Shown here piece by piece: positions 44,194 to 52,283 of a stretch of 64,000 bases of DNA. Each line of letters begins with the position of its first letter. The first letter of the stretch is position 1. The translations under genes and the position numbers were made by a program. The notes below the pieces were generated by a model. The model worked only from the letters and a program-made list of their open reading frames with translations, had not been told where the DNA came from and did not search any database. The DNA is from Bdellovibrio sp047344985 (GTDB lineage Bacteria > Bdellovibrionota > Bdellovibrionia > Bdellovibrionales > Bdellovibrionaceae): positions 3,348,001 through 3,412,000 of the forward strand of contig NZ_CP178861.1 in the NCBI RefSeq assembly GCF_047344985.1. Direction: 5' to 3'.

Positions 44194-44589
44194 TTAGTCG
44201 TTGTCGCCCTCTGGAGCGATTTTTTGGATCATCTCTTTAAAACTCTCTTTATCTGAGTTCGGAACTTCGCGGCGGTCCAAGGTGAACTTGATATATTTTA
44301 CAAAATTTTTCTCAAATTTCTGATTGATCGTGTCGCGGATGTGATTCCCCATAAAGCTCATTTGTTGCATCCACGTCGAGTTACGCACCCAAACGAACAA
44401 TACGCCTCTTTGAAAGCCCACAGGCTCGGCGTTTTTAGCGATGGTAGGACCCACAACCTCTTCCCATTTTGCCCATAATTTCCAGCGCATAAACTGCTCG
44501 GACAATGGCGACTTGCCATTTTCGAAAAGACTCTGTAGTACTTCCGAGCCGATAGATAATTTGCCTTTGGGTTTCTGATTGGAATCCAT
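44194..44589 (-). CDS. DciA-like (DUF721) protein
   Basis: The protein has 131 residues from the ATG at 44589 (a longer frame starts at 44625). The conserved core reads WAKWEEVVGPTIAKNAEPVGFQRGVLFVWVRNSTWMQQMSFMGNHIRDTINQKF, the pattern of DUF721/DciA proteins that help load DnaB helicase in bacteria lacking DnaC. The C-terminal ~30 residues are charged. It is divergent from trmFO with only about 22 bases between start codons. Confidence 0.7.
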   Translation of the reverse strand: MDSNQKPKGKLSIGSEVLQSLFENGKSPLSEQFMRWKLWAKWEEVVGPTIAKNAEPVGFQRGVLFVWVRNSTWMQQMSFMGNHIRDTINQKFEKNFVKYIKFTLDRREVPNSDKESFKEMIQKIAPEGDND

Positions 44590-44611
44590 TAAGAAAAGGT
44601 CTACCACAAAG

Positions 44612-45934
44612 ATGACAAATTTCACTCAAAATCAAAAAATTACAGTCGTTGGCGCGGGGCTCGCGGGCTCAGAATGCGCTTTACAACTTGCTGACATGGG
44701 TTATCAGGTCGTCCTTTACGAAATGCGCGATAGAACTATGACTCCCGCGCATAAGACAAATAAGTTTGCAGAACTCGTGTGCTCGAATTCTTTTGGCAGC
44801 CTGGGTGAGCATTCAGCTCCAGGACAACTGAAATGGGAAGCACAGAAACTGGGTTCTCACATCCTTAAAGCCGCTTTTGAAGCGCAGGTTCCCGCAGGAC
44901 AAGCCTTAGGCATGGACCGTGAAGTTTTCTCTGCGGTCATGACAGAGAAAGTTAAAAATCATCCGCGCATTGAAGTTCGCAATGACGTTGTAAAATCTTT
45001 GGATGAAATTCCTCGCCCGGCCGTGATCGCAACAGGTCCTTTGACTCACGATGATTTAGCAGAAAGCATGCGCAAACATTTTGGCGATGAGTTTTTGTAT
45101 TTCTTCGATGCCATTGCGCCGATCATTGATGCGGATTCAATCAATACAGAAATTGCGTGGAAGGCCGATCGCTATGACAAGGGCACGGGTGATTACTACA
45201 ACTGCCCAATGAACAAAGAAGAATACAATCGCTTCATTGAAGAAATTAAAAACGCACGCAAGATTGAGCCCAAAGATTTCGAAAAAACAGACTTCTTTGA
45301 AGGCTGCATGCCGATTGAAGTGATGGTGGATCGTGGCCCTCAGACATTGCGCTTTGGTCCGATGAAACCGATTGGCCTGGATGACCCTCGCACGGGTCGT
45401 TATCCTTGGGCTGTCGTGCAACTTCGCCAGGACAACAAAGAAGGCACTGCTTACAACATGGTGGGCTTTCAAACGCGCATGGCTTATGGCGAACAGGTGC
45501 GCGTCTTCCGCATGATCCCGGGTCTTGAGAACGCAGAGTTTTTAAAGCTAGGAAGCATTCACAGAAATCTTTTTATTAATTCTCCGAAGAGATTGAACAA
45601 AGATCTTTCCAGTAAAAATGATCCTTGGCTGTTCTTCGCAGGACAAATCACAGGCGTGGAAGGATATTTTGAATCCACTTGCACGGGGTTGATGGTTTCT
45701 CGCTTCTTGCATCAGAAATTGCAAGATCGTCCGTTCTCGCCGCCTCCGCGCGCGAGTGCCTTTGGATCTTTGCTTGAAGCTATCATAGATCCCACAAGAG
45801 CCGAGCACTTCCAACCAACGAATATCAACTTTGCTCTTCTGCCTCCCCTTGCGGAAAAAGAAAGAGACAAAGAGCTTCGTAAGAAAAAACAAATTGGTTT
45901 GGCCAGAGAAGCACTGGAAAGTTGGCAAGCATAA
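44612..45934 (+). CDS. trmFO: Folate-dependent tRNA (uracil-54) methyltransferase TrmFO
   Basis: Makes 5-methyluridine at position 54 of tRNA using methylene-tetrahydrofolate and FAD/NADPH. It has 440 residues against ~435 typical. FAD-binding VVGAGLAGSECALQLADMG (residues ~12-30), CSNSFGSLGEHSAPGQLKWEAQKLGS with a conserved Cys (~55-80), and IFAGQITGVEGYFESTCTGLM-like AGQITGVEGYFES (~355) are diagnostic. The ATG at 44612 is used rather than one at 44579 because the Rossmann fold starts just after it. A bidirectional terminator follows. Confidence 0.95.
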   Translation: MTNFTQNQKITVVGAGLAGSECALQLADMGYQVVLYEMRDRTMTPAHKTNKFAELVCSNSFGSLGEHSAPGQLKWEAQKLGSHILKAAFEAQVPAGQALGMDREVFSAVMTEKVKNHPRIEVRNDVVKSLDEIPRPAVIATGPLTHDDLAESMRKHFGDEFLYFFDAIAPIIDADSINTEIAWKADRYDKGTGDYYNCPMNKEEYNRFIEEIKNARKIEPKDFEKTDFFEGCMPIEVMVDRGPQTLRFGPMKPIGLDDPRTGRYPWAVVQLRQDNKEGTAYNMVGFQTRMAYGEQVRVFRMIPGLENAEFLKLGSIHRNLFINSPKRLNKDLSSKNDPWLFFAGQITGVEGYFESTCTGLMVSRFLHQKLQDRPFSPPPRASAFGSLLEAIIDPTRAEHFQPTNINFALLPPLAEKERDKELRKKKQIGLAREALESWQA

Positions 45935-45966
45935 AAAAAGCCCGGGTCCTCCGGGCTTTTTCTTTT
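45935..45966. terminator. Bidirectional terminator between trmFO and a protease gene
   Basis: An 11-bp stem AAAAAGCCCGG / CCGGGCTTTTT with a GTCCT loop, flanked by T-rich tails in both directions (TTTTTCTTTTT on plus). It ends trmFO on the plus strand and the protease gene on the minus strand. Confidence 0.93.
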
Positions 45967-46769
45967 TAACGAATCGACATCAAAAACTCAGACGTCTTTT
46001 TAATCCACGGCAGATAGGCATCCACGCGAGAGTAAATGGAATTGTTAGGACATTTTGCCGTGATTCCTAAATCCAAAGCGTCTCCGCGACTGACAACAGC
46101 TGCTAAATACAACTTTCCATCTTTTTGAATGTACGCAGGTCCGCCGGAATCTCCTTGGCAAACACCCTTGCGAGTCGACTGCGCCATCATCAATTCCGTT
46201 TTTCCAAACTGAGCTGCTTTGATTGTTAGATTTGTGGTGCGAAGAACTCCTGATTTATTCCCAATCCATGCTGAGCTTACACCGTATCCGGCAACGACAG
46301 TCTCGGTACCCGCTTGAAGATTTTTAAAATCACCATATAGCGGAGCAGGAGCATAACCCGCAGGCAAGTCGCCTGTAATCCGCACTAACGCGATATCGGC
46401 TCTGTCTTGCTTTTTACTATTATCGAAGTCCTCATGTTGCAAAGCCTTCAATGCATAACGAGAGTTATAGGCGTTCATGTCATTAAAATCTTGAGTGAAA
46501 AATACCAACAAATCGTGAGAACCCGGAACCACACAATGAGCGGCGGTTAGAATCAACTGCGAAGAAATCAAAGTGCCTGTGCAAAGAGATCCTGTCATTT
46601 CATCAAAAAGCCCCACCGTCGAGCGCGCAATCGGAGAAACCATGTTCACCTTCTCACCGCCCACGACGCCGCTTTGAGAATCTTGCGAAAGAATTTCGGA
46701 GGAATTCTGTCCCGCGCACGCCGACATCATCGCCGCTGCCATCAAAGCCATCGAGAGTTTTTTGATCAT
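45966..46769 (-). CDS. Trypsin-like serine protease, predicted lipoprotein
   Basis: The protein has 267 residues. Signal peptide and lipobox MMSAC (Cys at residue 18). S1 motifs: VVGGEKV mature start (~residue 35), ILTAAHCVV with catalytic His (~78), ADIALVRI with Asp, and GVCQGDSGGPAY with Ser (~212). It is the second such enzyme in the window and shares the GVCQGDSGGPA stretch with the one at 39431. A short propeptide precedes VVGG. It converges on the trmFO terminator. Confidence 0.9.
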   Translation of the reverse strand: MIKKLSMALMAAAMMSACAGQNSSEILSQDSQSGVVGGEKVNMVSPIARSTVGLFDEMTGSLCTGTLISSQLILTAAHCVVPGSHDLLVFFTQDFNDMNAYNSRYALKALQHEDFDNSKKQDRADIALVRITGDLPAGYAPAPLYGDFKNLQAGTETVVAGYGVSSAWIGNKSGVLRTTNLTIKAAQFGKTELMMAQSTRKGVCQGDSGGPAYIQKDGKLYLAAVVSRGDALDLGITAKCPNNSIYSRVDAYLPWIKKTSEFLMSIR

Positions 46770-46957
46770 AGATCACCTCAATTGAGTGACCTAGTTTTAG
46801 CAGTTTTTCAGAGGGAAAGGGGGAAAAAGATGGAAAGTGACAGACTTTGTTTCTGTCGAAAACTTCGTCACCACCAGAGGGAACTATTGCGTTTTAAGAA
46901 GATGATTTTCAGAGGAGAAGCGTTTCTTTCATTCGAAGAAACACTTCCATCAAAAGA

Positions 46958-47572
46958 CTAAGCAAGATCTGCTTCGCGTTTCAATTTCCAATCGAGAGTC
47001 GGCATATCCACTTCAGGTTTGAAGTGCTGACGGCAACGAGCTTCATAAGCATCGTGAGTTCCCACAAGAACTTGGCCATCTCCGCCGGAAGTACGTTGCG
47101 TGCGGCTTGCGGTATTTCCGCAAACAACACAAACAGCGTGTTGCTTTGTCACGCTTTCTGCAATCGCCATCAATGTCGGCATGGGTTCAAAAGGTTTTCC
47201 CTGCCAGTCTGTATCAAGGCCCGCAATGATCACGCGAAGACCACGGTCTGCAAGATCTTGCGCTACTGTCACAAGATTTTGCGAAAAGAATTGTCCTTCA
47301 TCAATGCCCACCACTTTGGTGCCGGGCTTCAGATGATTCCAAATTTCATCCGCATCGTTGATCGGTAAAGAATCAATCGTTGTCAGATCGTGAGATGTGA
47401 CCGCCATCTCGTTATAGCGTTTATCAATGATCGGTTTGAAAACTTGAATTTGCTGACGCGCGAACTCGGCACGACGCAAACGACGGATCAGCTCTTCGGT
47501 TTTTCCACTGAACATGGAACCTACAACTACCTCGATCCAACCTCTGGCATGAACATAAGAAAATTCAGACAC
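46958..47572 (-). CDS. tdk: Thymidine kinase
   Basis: Phosphorylates thymidine for the salvage pathway. 204 residues, the expected length. P-loop GSMFSGKT (~18-25), catalytic/Mg site GIDEGQFF (~90-97), and zinc ligands CVVCG (~147-150) plus ARCRQHF (~183-189). Salvage of prey nucleosides fits the suspected lifestyle. It lies after the protease gene in the same direction, with a 188-base gap without a clear terminator. Confidence 0.94.
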   Translation of the reverse strand: MSEFSYVHARGWIEVVVGSMFSGKTEELIRRLRRAEFARQQIQVFKPIIDKRYNEMAVTSHDLTTIDSLPINDADEIWNHLKPGTKVVGIDEGQFFSQNLVTVAQDLADRGLRVIIAGLDTDWQGKPFEPMPTLMAIAESVTKQHAVCVVCGNTASRTQRTSGGDGQVLVGTHDAYEARCRQHFKPEVDMPTLDWKLKREADLA

Positions 47573-47678
47573 GTTAACCCCTCAGTTCGTTGTCTTCATC
47601 GAAATCACGATCAAACAAACCGTCCGGAGAGTCAATCAGGGAGGGCTTTCTGCCTATTTTTTAGAATAACCTCGCGCA

Positions 47679-49310
47679 TTAAGGCATCAGATTTGAGCTT
47701 TCGTTTTGATAACGATTCTGAATTTTCAGCCAAATGTTTGAGTGTGGACCGGTAATGCCATCAGGTCCGCTGGCTCCATTGGGATAACGGCGATCATTTT
47801 GGCCACCAGGCAAAAACTTTTGCAACTCTTGTGAAGACGCGGAGTTCCCGCCCACGCGTTGAGCTCCATTCGCGTTGGCCACAGTCCCAGAGCCGGAGCC
47901 ATTTCCGTAGGCGCCGTAACTGCCGCCTCCACCACCGTAGAAGCCACCAAGAACACCGTGCTCATTGCCATCTCCGGCATTCGCGACACCACGACCGGAA
48001 GCAGAGCCGCCGTTACCACTTCCGCCGCCGGAACCTCCAAGCGCTTCTCCACCTTGACGGCCTTCCGCGACAGTTCCCGGTCCCCCTGAGTTCGGTTTTC
48101 CTTGAGTGATCGAGGGAGTTCCAAACATATCTCCGCCGCCGCCACCAGAAGCTTGCGAAGGCAAACGGCCGGAAGGATCTGAGCTTGCGGCAACAGATTC
48201 TCCTCCCTCTTTTTGTTCGGCTAAAGTGCACGTGCGATCATTGGGATTTTTCTGACAGATGCACACGCGATTTTCGACAGCGGCTGTTGGGTCTGAGCAA
48301 TCAATGGGATTGGCGCGACTGCAACCTGGATAAGAAGGTGTGGCTTTACAAAATTCAGGAGCATTGGCAGCAAGACCGCCGTAAGTATCTTCGCGACATC
48401 CGGCAGACACAGTCAGAGCATTTCCGTATTCTTTAATCGCTTTTTCCGCTTCAGTAATTTTGGTATCGAGAGCTTCACACTTGGTTCTATTTCCAGAAAC
48501 GTTGTTTTGATATTGCGACATCGCTTCTGAAACTTGTTGCGACGTTAAGTGCGGAAAACATGTCGATGATCTTTCAGAGATAAACGTGTTCACTCGCGCA
48601 CAGCTATCAAAACAAGAATTTTGAGCCGCTTTACATCTAGTACGGAAGGTCGCCACGGTCGCATTCGCAGCTTGGCTGACCTTTGCCATCTCCGTGCAAG
48701 ATTGCGTGATACTTGCTGCGGCGGTTGCACCTAAACGAATCGCCAAATCATTCGTGGAATTTGAAAACGAAGCGAGATCCGAATCATTTTCGCTATCACA
48801 GTTTGAAACGGCGATCTGACTTTCAGCCTCGCATTTTTGATAAGCTTCGGCGAACTCCGCTTGGCACGCGCGAGACTCTGGCGTGTTGGGATCTTCTTGC
48901 GGAGTTGGAGTGGTGTCATCCACGGAAGGCGTACTCGCCGTCGTTGTTGGAGAAGTCACAGGCGGACGTGAAGTTCGAGGCGTTGACGCTGTCGAAGTCC
49001 CCGCACCATTCATACAGGCGTCAAACGCTTTGGTTCCAATAATCAGACCTTGCGCTTGGCACTTTTTAAACTGCGGGTTGTCCGGGTGATAACGCTGAGT
49101 CATGCTTCCGTCGCTGCGCTCAAGAACACCCCCGGTGGTCTTCAGGCAGGTTTCGTATTCCTGACCGCATTGGGTTTTGTCTTTACTCTTTTTCAGGCAG
49201 GCGTTCAAACTGGGTTCGCAATACTTCACCCCGACAAACGGAGCAGCATTGGCTTCCAACGAAAGGCCGATCGCAAAGGCTAACGAGACAATAGCGAGCC
49301 ACGATTTCAT
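47679..49310 (-). CDS. Cys-rich and Gly-rich secreted protein, unknown function
   Basis: The protein has 543 residues from the ATG at 49310, which begins the signal peptide MKSWLAIVSLAFAIGLSLEANA. The first ~400 residues hold over 25 Cys (YCEPSLNACLKKSKDKTQCGQEYETCLK is one cluster), expected to form disulfides. A Thr/Pro linker near residue 120 and a Gly-rich stretch from ~residue 400 (GGSGGGSGNGGSASGRG, GGFYGGGGGSYGAYGNGSGSG) follow. The family is not recognised. Such a build suits a surface or extracellular structural protein, which is only inferred. Confidence 0.72.
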   Translation of the reverse strand: MKSWLAIVSLAFAIGLSLEANAAPFVGVKYCEPSLNACLKKSKDKTQCGQEYETCLKTTGGVLERSDGSMTQRYHPDNPQFKKCQAQGLIIGTKAFDACMNGAGTSTASTPRTSRPPVTSPTTTASTPSVDDTTPTPQEDPNTPESRACQAEFAEAYQKCEAESQIAVSNCDSENDSDLASFSNSTNDLAIRLGATAAASITQSCTEMAKVSQAANATVATFRTRCKAAQNSCFDSCARVNTFISERSSTCFPHLTSQQVSEAMSQYQNNVSGNRTKCEALDTKITEAEKAIKEYGNALTVSAGCREDTYGGLAANAPEFCKATPSYPGCSRANPIDCSDPTAAVENRVCICQKNPNDRTCTLAEQKEGGESVAASSDPSGRLPSQASGGGGGDMFGTPSITQGKPNSGGPGTVAEGRQGGEALGGSGGGSGNGGSASGRGVANAGDGNEHGVLGGFYGGGGGSYGAYGNGSGSGTVANANGAQRVGGNSASSQELQKFLPGGQNDRRYPNGASGPDGITGPHSNIWLKIQNRYQNESSNLMP

Positions 49311-49579
49311 AAGACCATTCCCCTGAAAATATAGACGAACTGCCATTTACTTTTCGGAATCTTTGCTTCTAAACATGATCTTTTTTAGGGTCTGCGTCAG
49401 ATTTGTGAGTTCTGTCTCAGTTTGTGACGCCTGCCTGTAACTCCCCACCAGGGTTGAAGATTTTTCCAAAGAGGTGCCGATTTTCTGCAGGAACCGTCGA
49501 TTTTTCATATTTTTAAGGGTCTCCAAAGCTCTTAATCCTTGCCCCTGCTCCGCACCATCAGGTAGCTAGGCCGAACGTT

Positions 49580-50959
49580 ATGGGTAGGATTTTAAGATTT
49601 CGACAGAAATTAACCCGCGCGTTCCTTGTAGGAGCGTTGGGTGTCACCACCATCGCCATGAATGGCTGCGATGCCATGTATTGGGATGAACAGGATAGCC
49701 TTGCTAAGGTTCAGTCCAAAGGTGAAGTCGTTGTCCTTACCACGCAAAGTCCTCTTATATATAGTAAGCCCAAACGTGGCGACGCCTTCGGGATCGATCA
49801 CGACCTCATGGAAAGTTTCTCGCGCCACTATAATATTAAAATACGCTATGTTGTTTTACCGGATGAAGAGTCGGTGGTCCGCGCGCTCTCTAAGGGCGAA
49901 GGCGACGTGGCAGCGGCTCGATTGAGGACTCCTCATAATAGTATAGGCTTTTTAACAAGCCCGGCCTTTGAAGAAACTTATTTAAGTCTTTACTGTCACA
50001 AGAAGTCGCAAGTTCAAAATATCAAAGACTTGAACGGCAAAAAAATCGCTCTCCTTAATAAAGATAACTACTTAGGACTTTCCGAACGTCTTCGCCAGCT
50101 TTCTCCGCAAGTTCAACTGGAGATCCTTGAAAACACCAAAACTCAAGATTTGATCGCGACACTTCCGCAAGGAAAGAGTGATTGCGTGATCGCAGAAAAC
50201 TTCAGCGGAGATTTCTACACTCGTTATCATACGCAAGTCGAAAAAATCGCAGCGTTAACGGAGTCTTACTCTTTGAGTTGGCTTTTGACTCCGGACAATC
50301 AGGATCTTTTGCGCTTGATGCAGTCTTGGTATCAACAGGCTTCACGTGAAGATGAAGTGATGCGTGTGCTGGATCGTTATAAAACTTATCTTGCGCAGTT
50401 AAATAAACGCGACATTGCGAAGTTCTTTAAAAAAATTCGCTCGACGTTGCCGATCTATAAAGACGCCTTTAAAGAAGCGGCTGAGGAACATCATCTTCCT
50501 TGGCAGTTGGTGGCTTCGGTTGCTTATCAAGAATCTCATTGGAATCCAGATGCTCGCAGTTTCACAGGCGTTCGTGGTTTGATGCAATTAACAACGGACA
50601 CAGCCGATCACGTGGGTATTGAAGATCGCACCGATCCTTTGCAAAGTATTTGGGGCGGATCAAAATATTTGCGTTATCTCTTAGATAAGACGCCTACGAA
50701 TTTAAATCCTAAAGATCGTTTGGCATTGGCACTGGCGGCTTACAATATTGGTCTTGCTCACTTAAAAGATGCTCAGAAGTTGGCTGAGAAAATGGGTCGC
50801 AATCCTTATTCTTGGCGCCACCTGCGTGAGGTGTTGCCGCTCCTTGCAGATCCTGAATACGCGGCGGAGCTAGAATACGGCCCCGCACGTGGTTACGAGA
50901 CTGTGGATTTTGTGGAACGTGTGAAATCGTTCTACAATCTTATGAATTCCGCCGGCTAA
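49580..50959 (+). CDS. mltF: Membrane-bound lytic murein transglycosylase MltF
   Basis: Cleaves peptidoglycan glycan strands to anhydro-muropeptides. It has 459 residues in two domains. Residues ~50-275 form a periplasmic solute-binding-like regulatory domain (GEVVVLTTQSPLIYSKPKRGDAFGIDHDLM). Residues ~300-450 form the SLT domain with catalytic Glu in YQESHWNPDARSFTGVRGLMQLT and AAYNIGLAHLKDA. The N-terminus has a signal with IAMNGCDAM, a possible lipidation Cys. Its 3' end overlaps the convergent APC permease gene by 20 bases. Predators need such enzymes for both self and prey walls. Confidence 0.9.
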   Translation: MGRILRFRQKLTRAFLVGALGVTTIAMNGCDAMYWDEQDSLAKVQSKGEVVVLTTQSPLIYSKPKRGDAFGIDHDLMESFSRHYNIKIRYVVLPDEESVVRALSKGEGDVAAARLRTPHNSIGFLTSPAFEETYLSLYCHKKSQVQNIKDLNGKKIALLNKDNYLGLSERLRQLSPQVQLEILENTKTQDLIATLPQGKSDCVIAENFSGDFYTRYHTQVEKIAALTESYSLSWLLTPDNQDLLRLMQSWYQQASREDEVMRVLDRYKTYLAQLNKRDIAKFFKKIRSTLPIYKDAFKEAAEEHHLPWQLVASVAYQESHWNPDARSFTGVRGLMQLTTDTADHVGIEDRTDPLQSIWGGSKYLRYLLDKTPTNLNPKDRLALALAAYNIGLAHLKDAQKLAEKMGRNPYSWRHLREVLPLLADPEYAAELEYGPARGYETVDFVERVKSFYNLMNSAG

Positions 50960-52205
50960 TAAAGTACACGACAGTCGTCACAATAAAAACAAACGCTCCC
51001 AAAAAATAAACTTCCTTCTTAAAGAAGAATAAAAAAACTATTGAAACTAAAGCCGCCATTCCTGTCAGCACAGGAAATTTTCCAATTGAAAATGGCACTT
51101 TGAAAGAGCGTTCTTTTTCAGGCTCGACAAATCGCAAATGAATAAGAGCTAAGTTAATCACTGAAAACGCAAACATCGTCGCAAATGAAGAAGCACTGGC
51201 CACAACCTCAATGCCTCCAACCGGCAACAAAGTGAGTGCCAAAACAAAAACCGTCACGGAAGCCATCCAAGGTGTCGATCTTTTCGCAGAAAATTTCGCA
51301 AACATCTGGGGCAGATCTTTTTCCCGGGCCATACTAAAGATCACCCGACTTGTTGAGAGCATTGAAATAAGAACTGTGTTGGCGGTCGAAAACATGGCGA
51401 TTCCACCCAAAGCTTTGGCAATAGAAGGACTTGTTTTTCCTGCAATATCACTTAAAGGAGCATCGCTTGTAGCTAGCTCTTGCGGCGAGCCCAAGGCCAG
51501 AGCCGCTAAACTCACCAACAGATATAGAACCGTCGAGACCGCGACGCTTATTAATATTCCCTTAGGAAGTTCTTGAGGCTCGCGACTTTCTTCAACAAGG
51601 TTCACAATGTTTTCAAAACCGAAGTACGCAAAAATAACAAGCGCGGCTCCTGAAAAAACAGCTCCATTTAATGTTGGTGTCGACAGCACTTTTCCAAAGT
51701 TTTCCGATTGCATTCCCAGCGTGATAAATAAAATCAATCCGGAAATTTCGATAAGTGTGAAGACAATATTCATCCAACTGGATTCTTTGATGCCGATGAT
51801 ATTTATAACCGTGAACAGAAATAGAATTGCTATCGTCGTGACGGTTGTCGGTAAGGAAACAAACTGTTGCATGTATCCGGCAAACGCCATAGCCACGGTC
51901 GCTGCTGTTGAAATCCCCGCAAACACCATCATCGAACCACAAAGCAGAGACAAATATGGCAAAGTAGGAAAAATATTTTTCAGATAAATATATTCACCGC
52001 CCGTTTGTGGGTAAAGAGTGGCGAGTTCTGCGTAAGAAAGAGCAGTCAGAGCGGCGCAAAAGGCCGCGAGCAAAAAACTCACCCATAAACCTTCTTGAGC
52101 AACGCCGGCCGCTTTTCCGATGATGGAATAAATTCCGGCACCAAGAATCATTCCTATGCCGTAAAAAACAAGATGGGGAAGACTGAGTGCCTTTTTCATT
52201 GGCAT
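50940..52205 (-). CDS. APC-family amino-acid permease
   Basis: An inner-membrane transporter of 421 residues with about 12 helices. Helix 1 holds the APC signature GIGMILGAGIYSIIGKAAG (~15-33). GGEYIYLKNIFPTLPYL and the FAYFGFENIVNLVEESREPQ segment (~195-215) are also characteristic. Substrate is not predictable. The ATG at 52205 has GGAGG seven bases upstream; the Met three codons on is an alternative. Just upstream is the glmS terminator. Confidence 0.87.
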   Translation of the reverse strand: MPMKKALSLPHLVFYGIGMILGAGIYSIIGKAAGVAQEGLWVSFLLAAFCAALTALSYAELATLYPQTGGEYIYLKNIFPTLPYLSLLCGSMMVFAGISTAATVAMAFAGYMQQFVSLPTTVTTIAILFLFTVINIIGIKESSWMNIVFTLIEISGLILFITLGMQSENFGKVLSTPTLNGAVFSGAALVIFAYFGFENIVNLVEESREPQELPKGILISVAVSTVLYLLVSLAALALGSPQELATSDAPLSDIAGKTSPSIAKALGGIAMFSTANTVLISMLSTSRVIFSMAREKDLPQMFAKFSAKRSTPWMASVTVFVLALTLLPVGGIEVVASASSFATMFAFSVINLALIHLRFVEPEKERSFKVPFSIGKFPVLTGMAALVSIVFLFFFKKEVYFLGAFVFIVTTVVYFISRRNS

Positions 52206-52245
52206 ATAACAACCTCCACGAATAGAACGAAGATCTTTAACAAAT

Positions 52246-52277
52246 TAAAAAGCCCTCTTCATCAGAGGGCTTTTTAA
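52246..52277 (-). terminator. Rho-independent terminator after glmS
   Basis: The stem TTAAAAAGCCCTCT / AGAGGGCTTTTTAA with a loop of about six bases is near-perfect over 14 bp and ends in a T-run on the minus strand. It lies just after the glmS stop and before the APC permease gene. Confidence 0.9.
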
Positions 52278-52283
52278 TCTTTT

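Noticed and set aside
46925..46950. GTTTCTT/AAGAAAC hairpin after tdk as a terminator
   Set aside because: The stem is only 7 bp of weak pairs and no T-run follows on the minus strand.
47726..48193. 155-codon frame overlapping the Gly-rich protein
   Set aside because: It is an out-of-frame reading of repetitive GGN codons; the Cys/Gly-rich frame has a signal peptide and full length.
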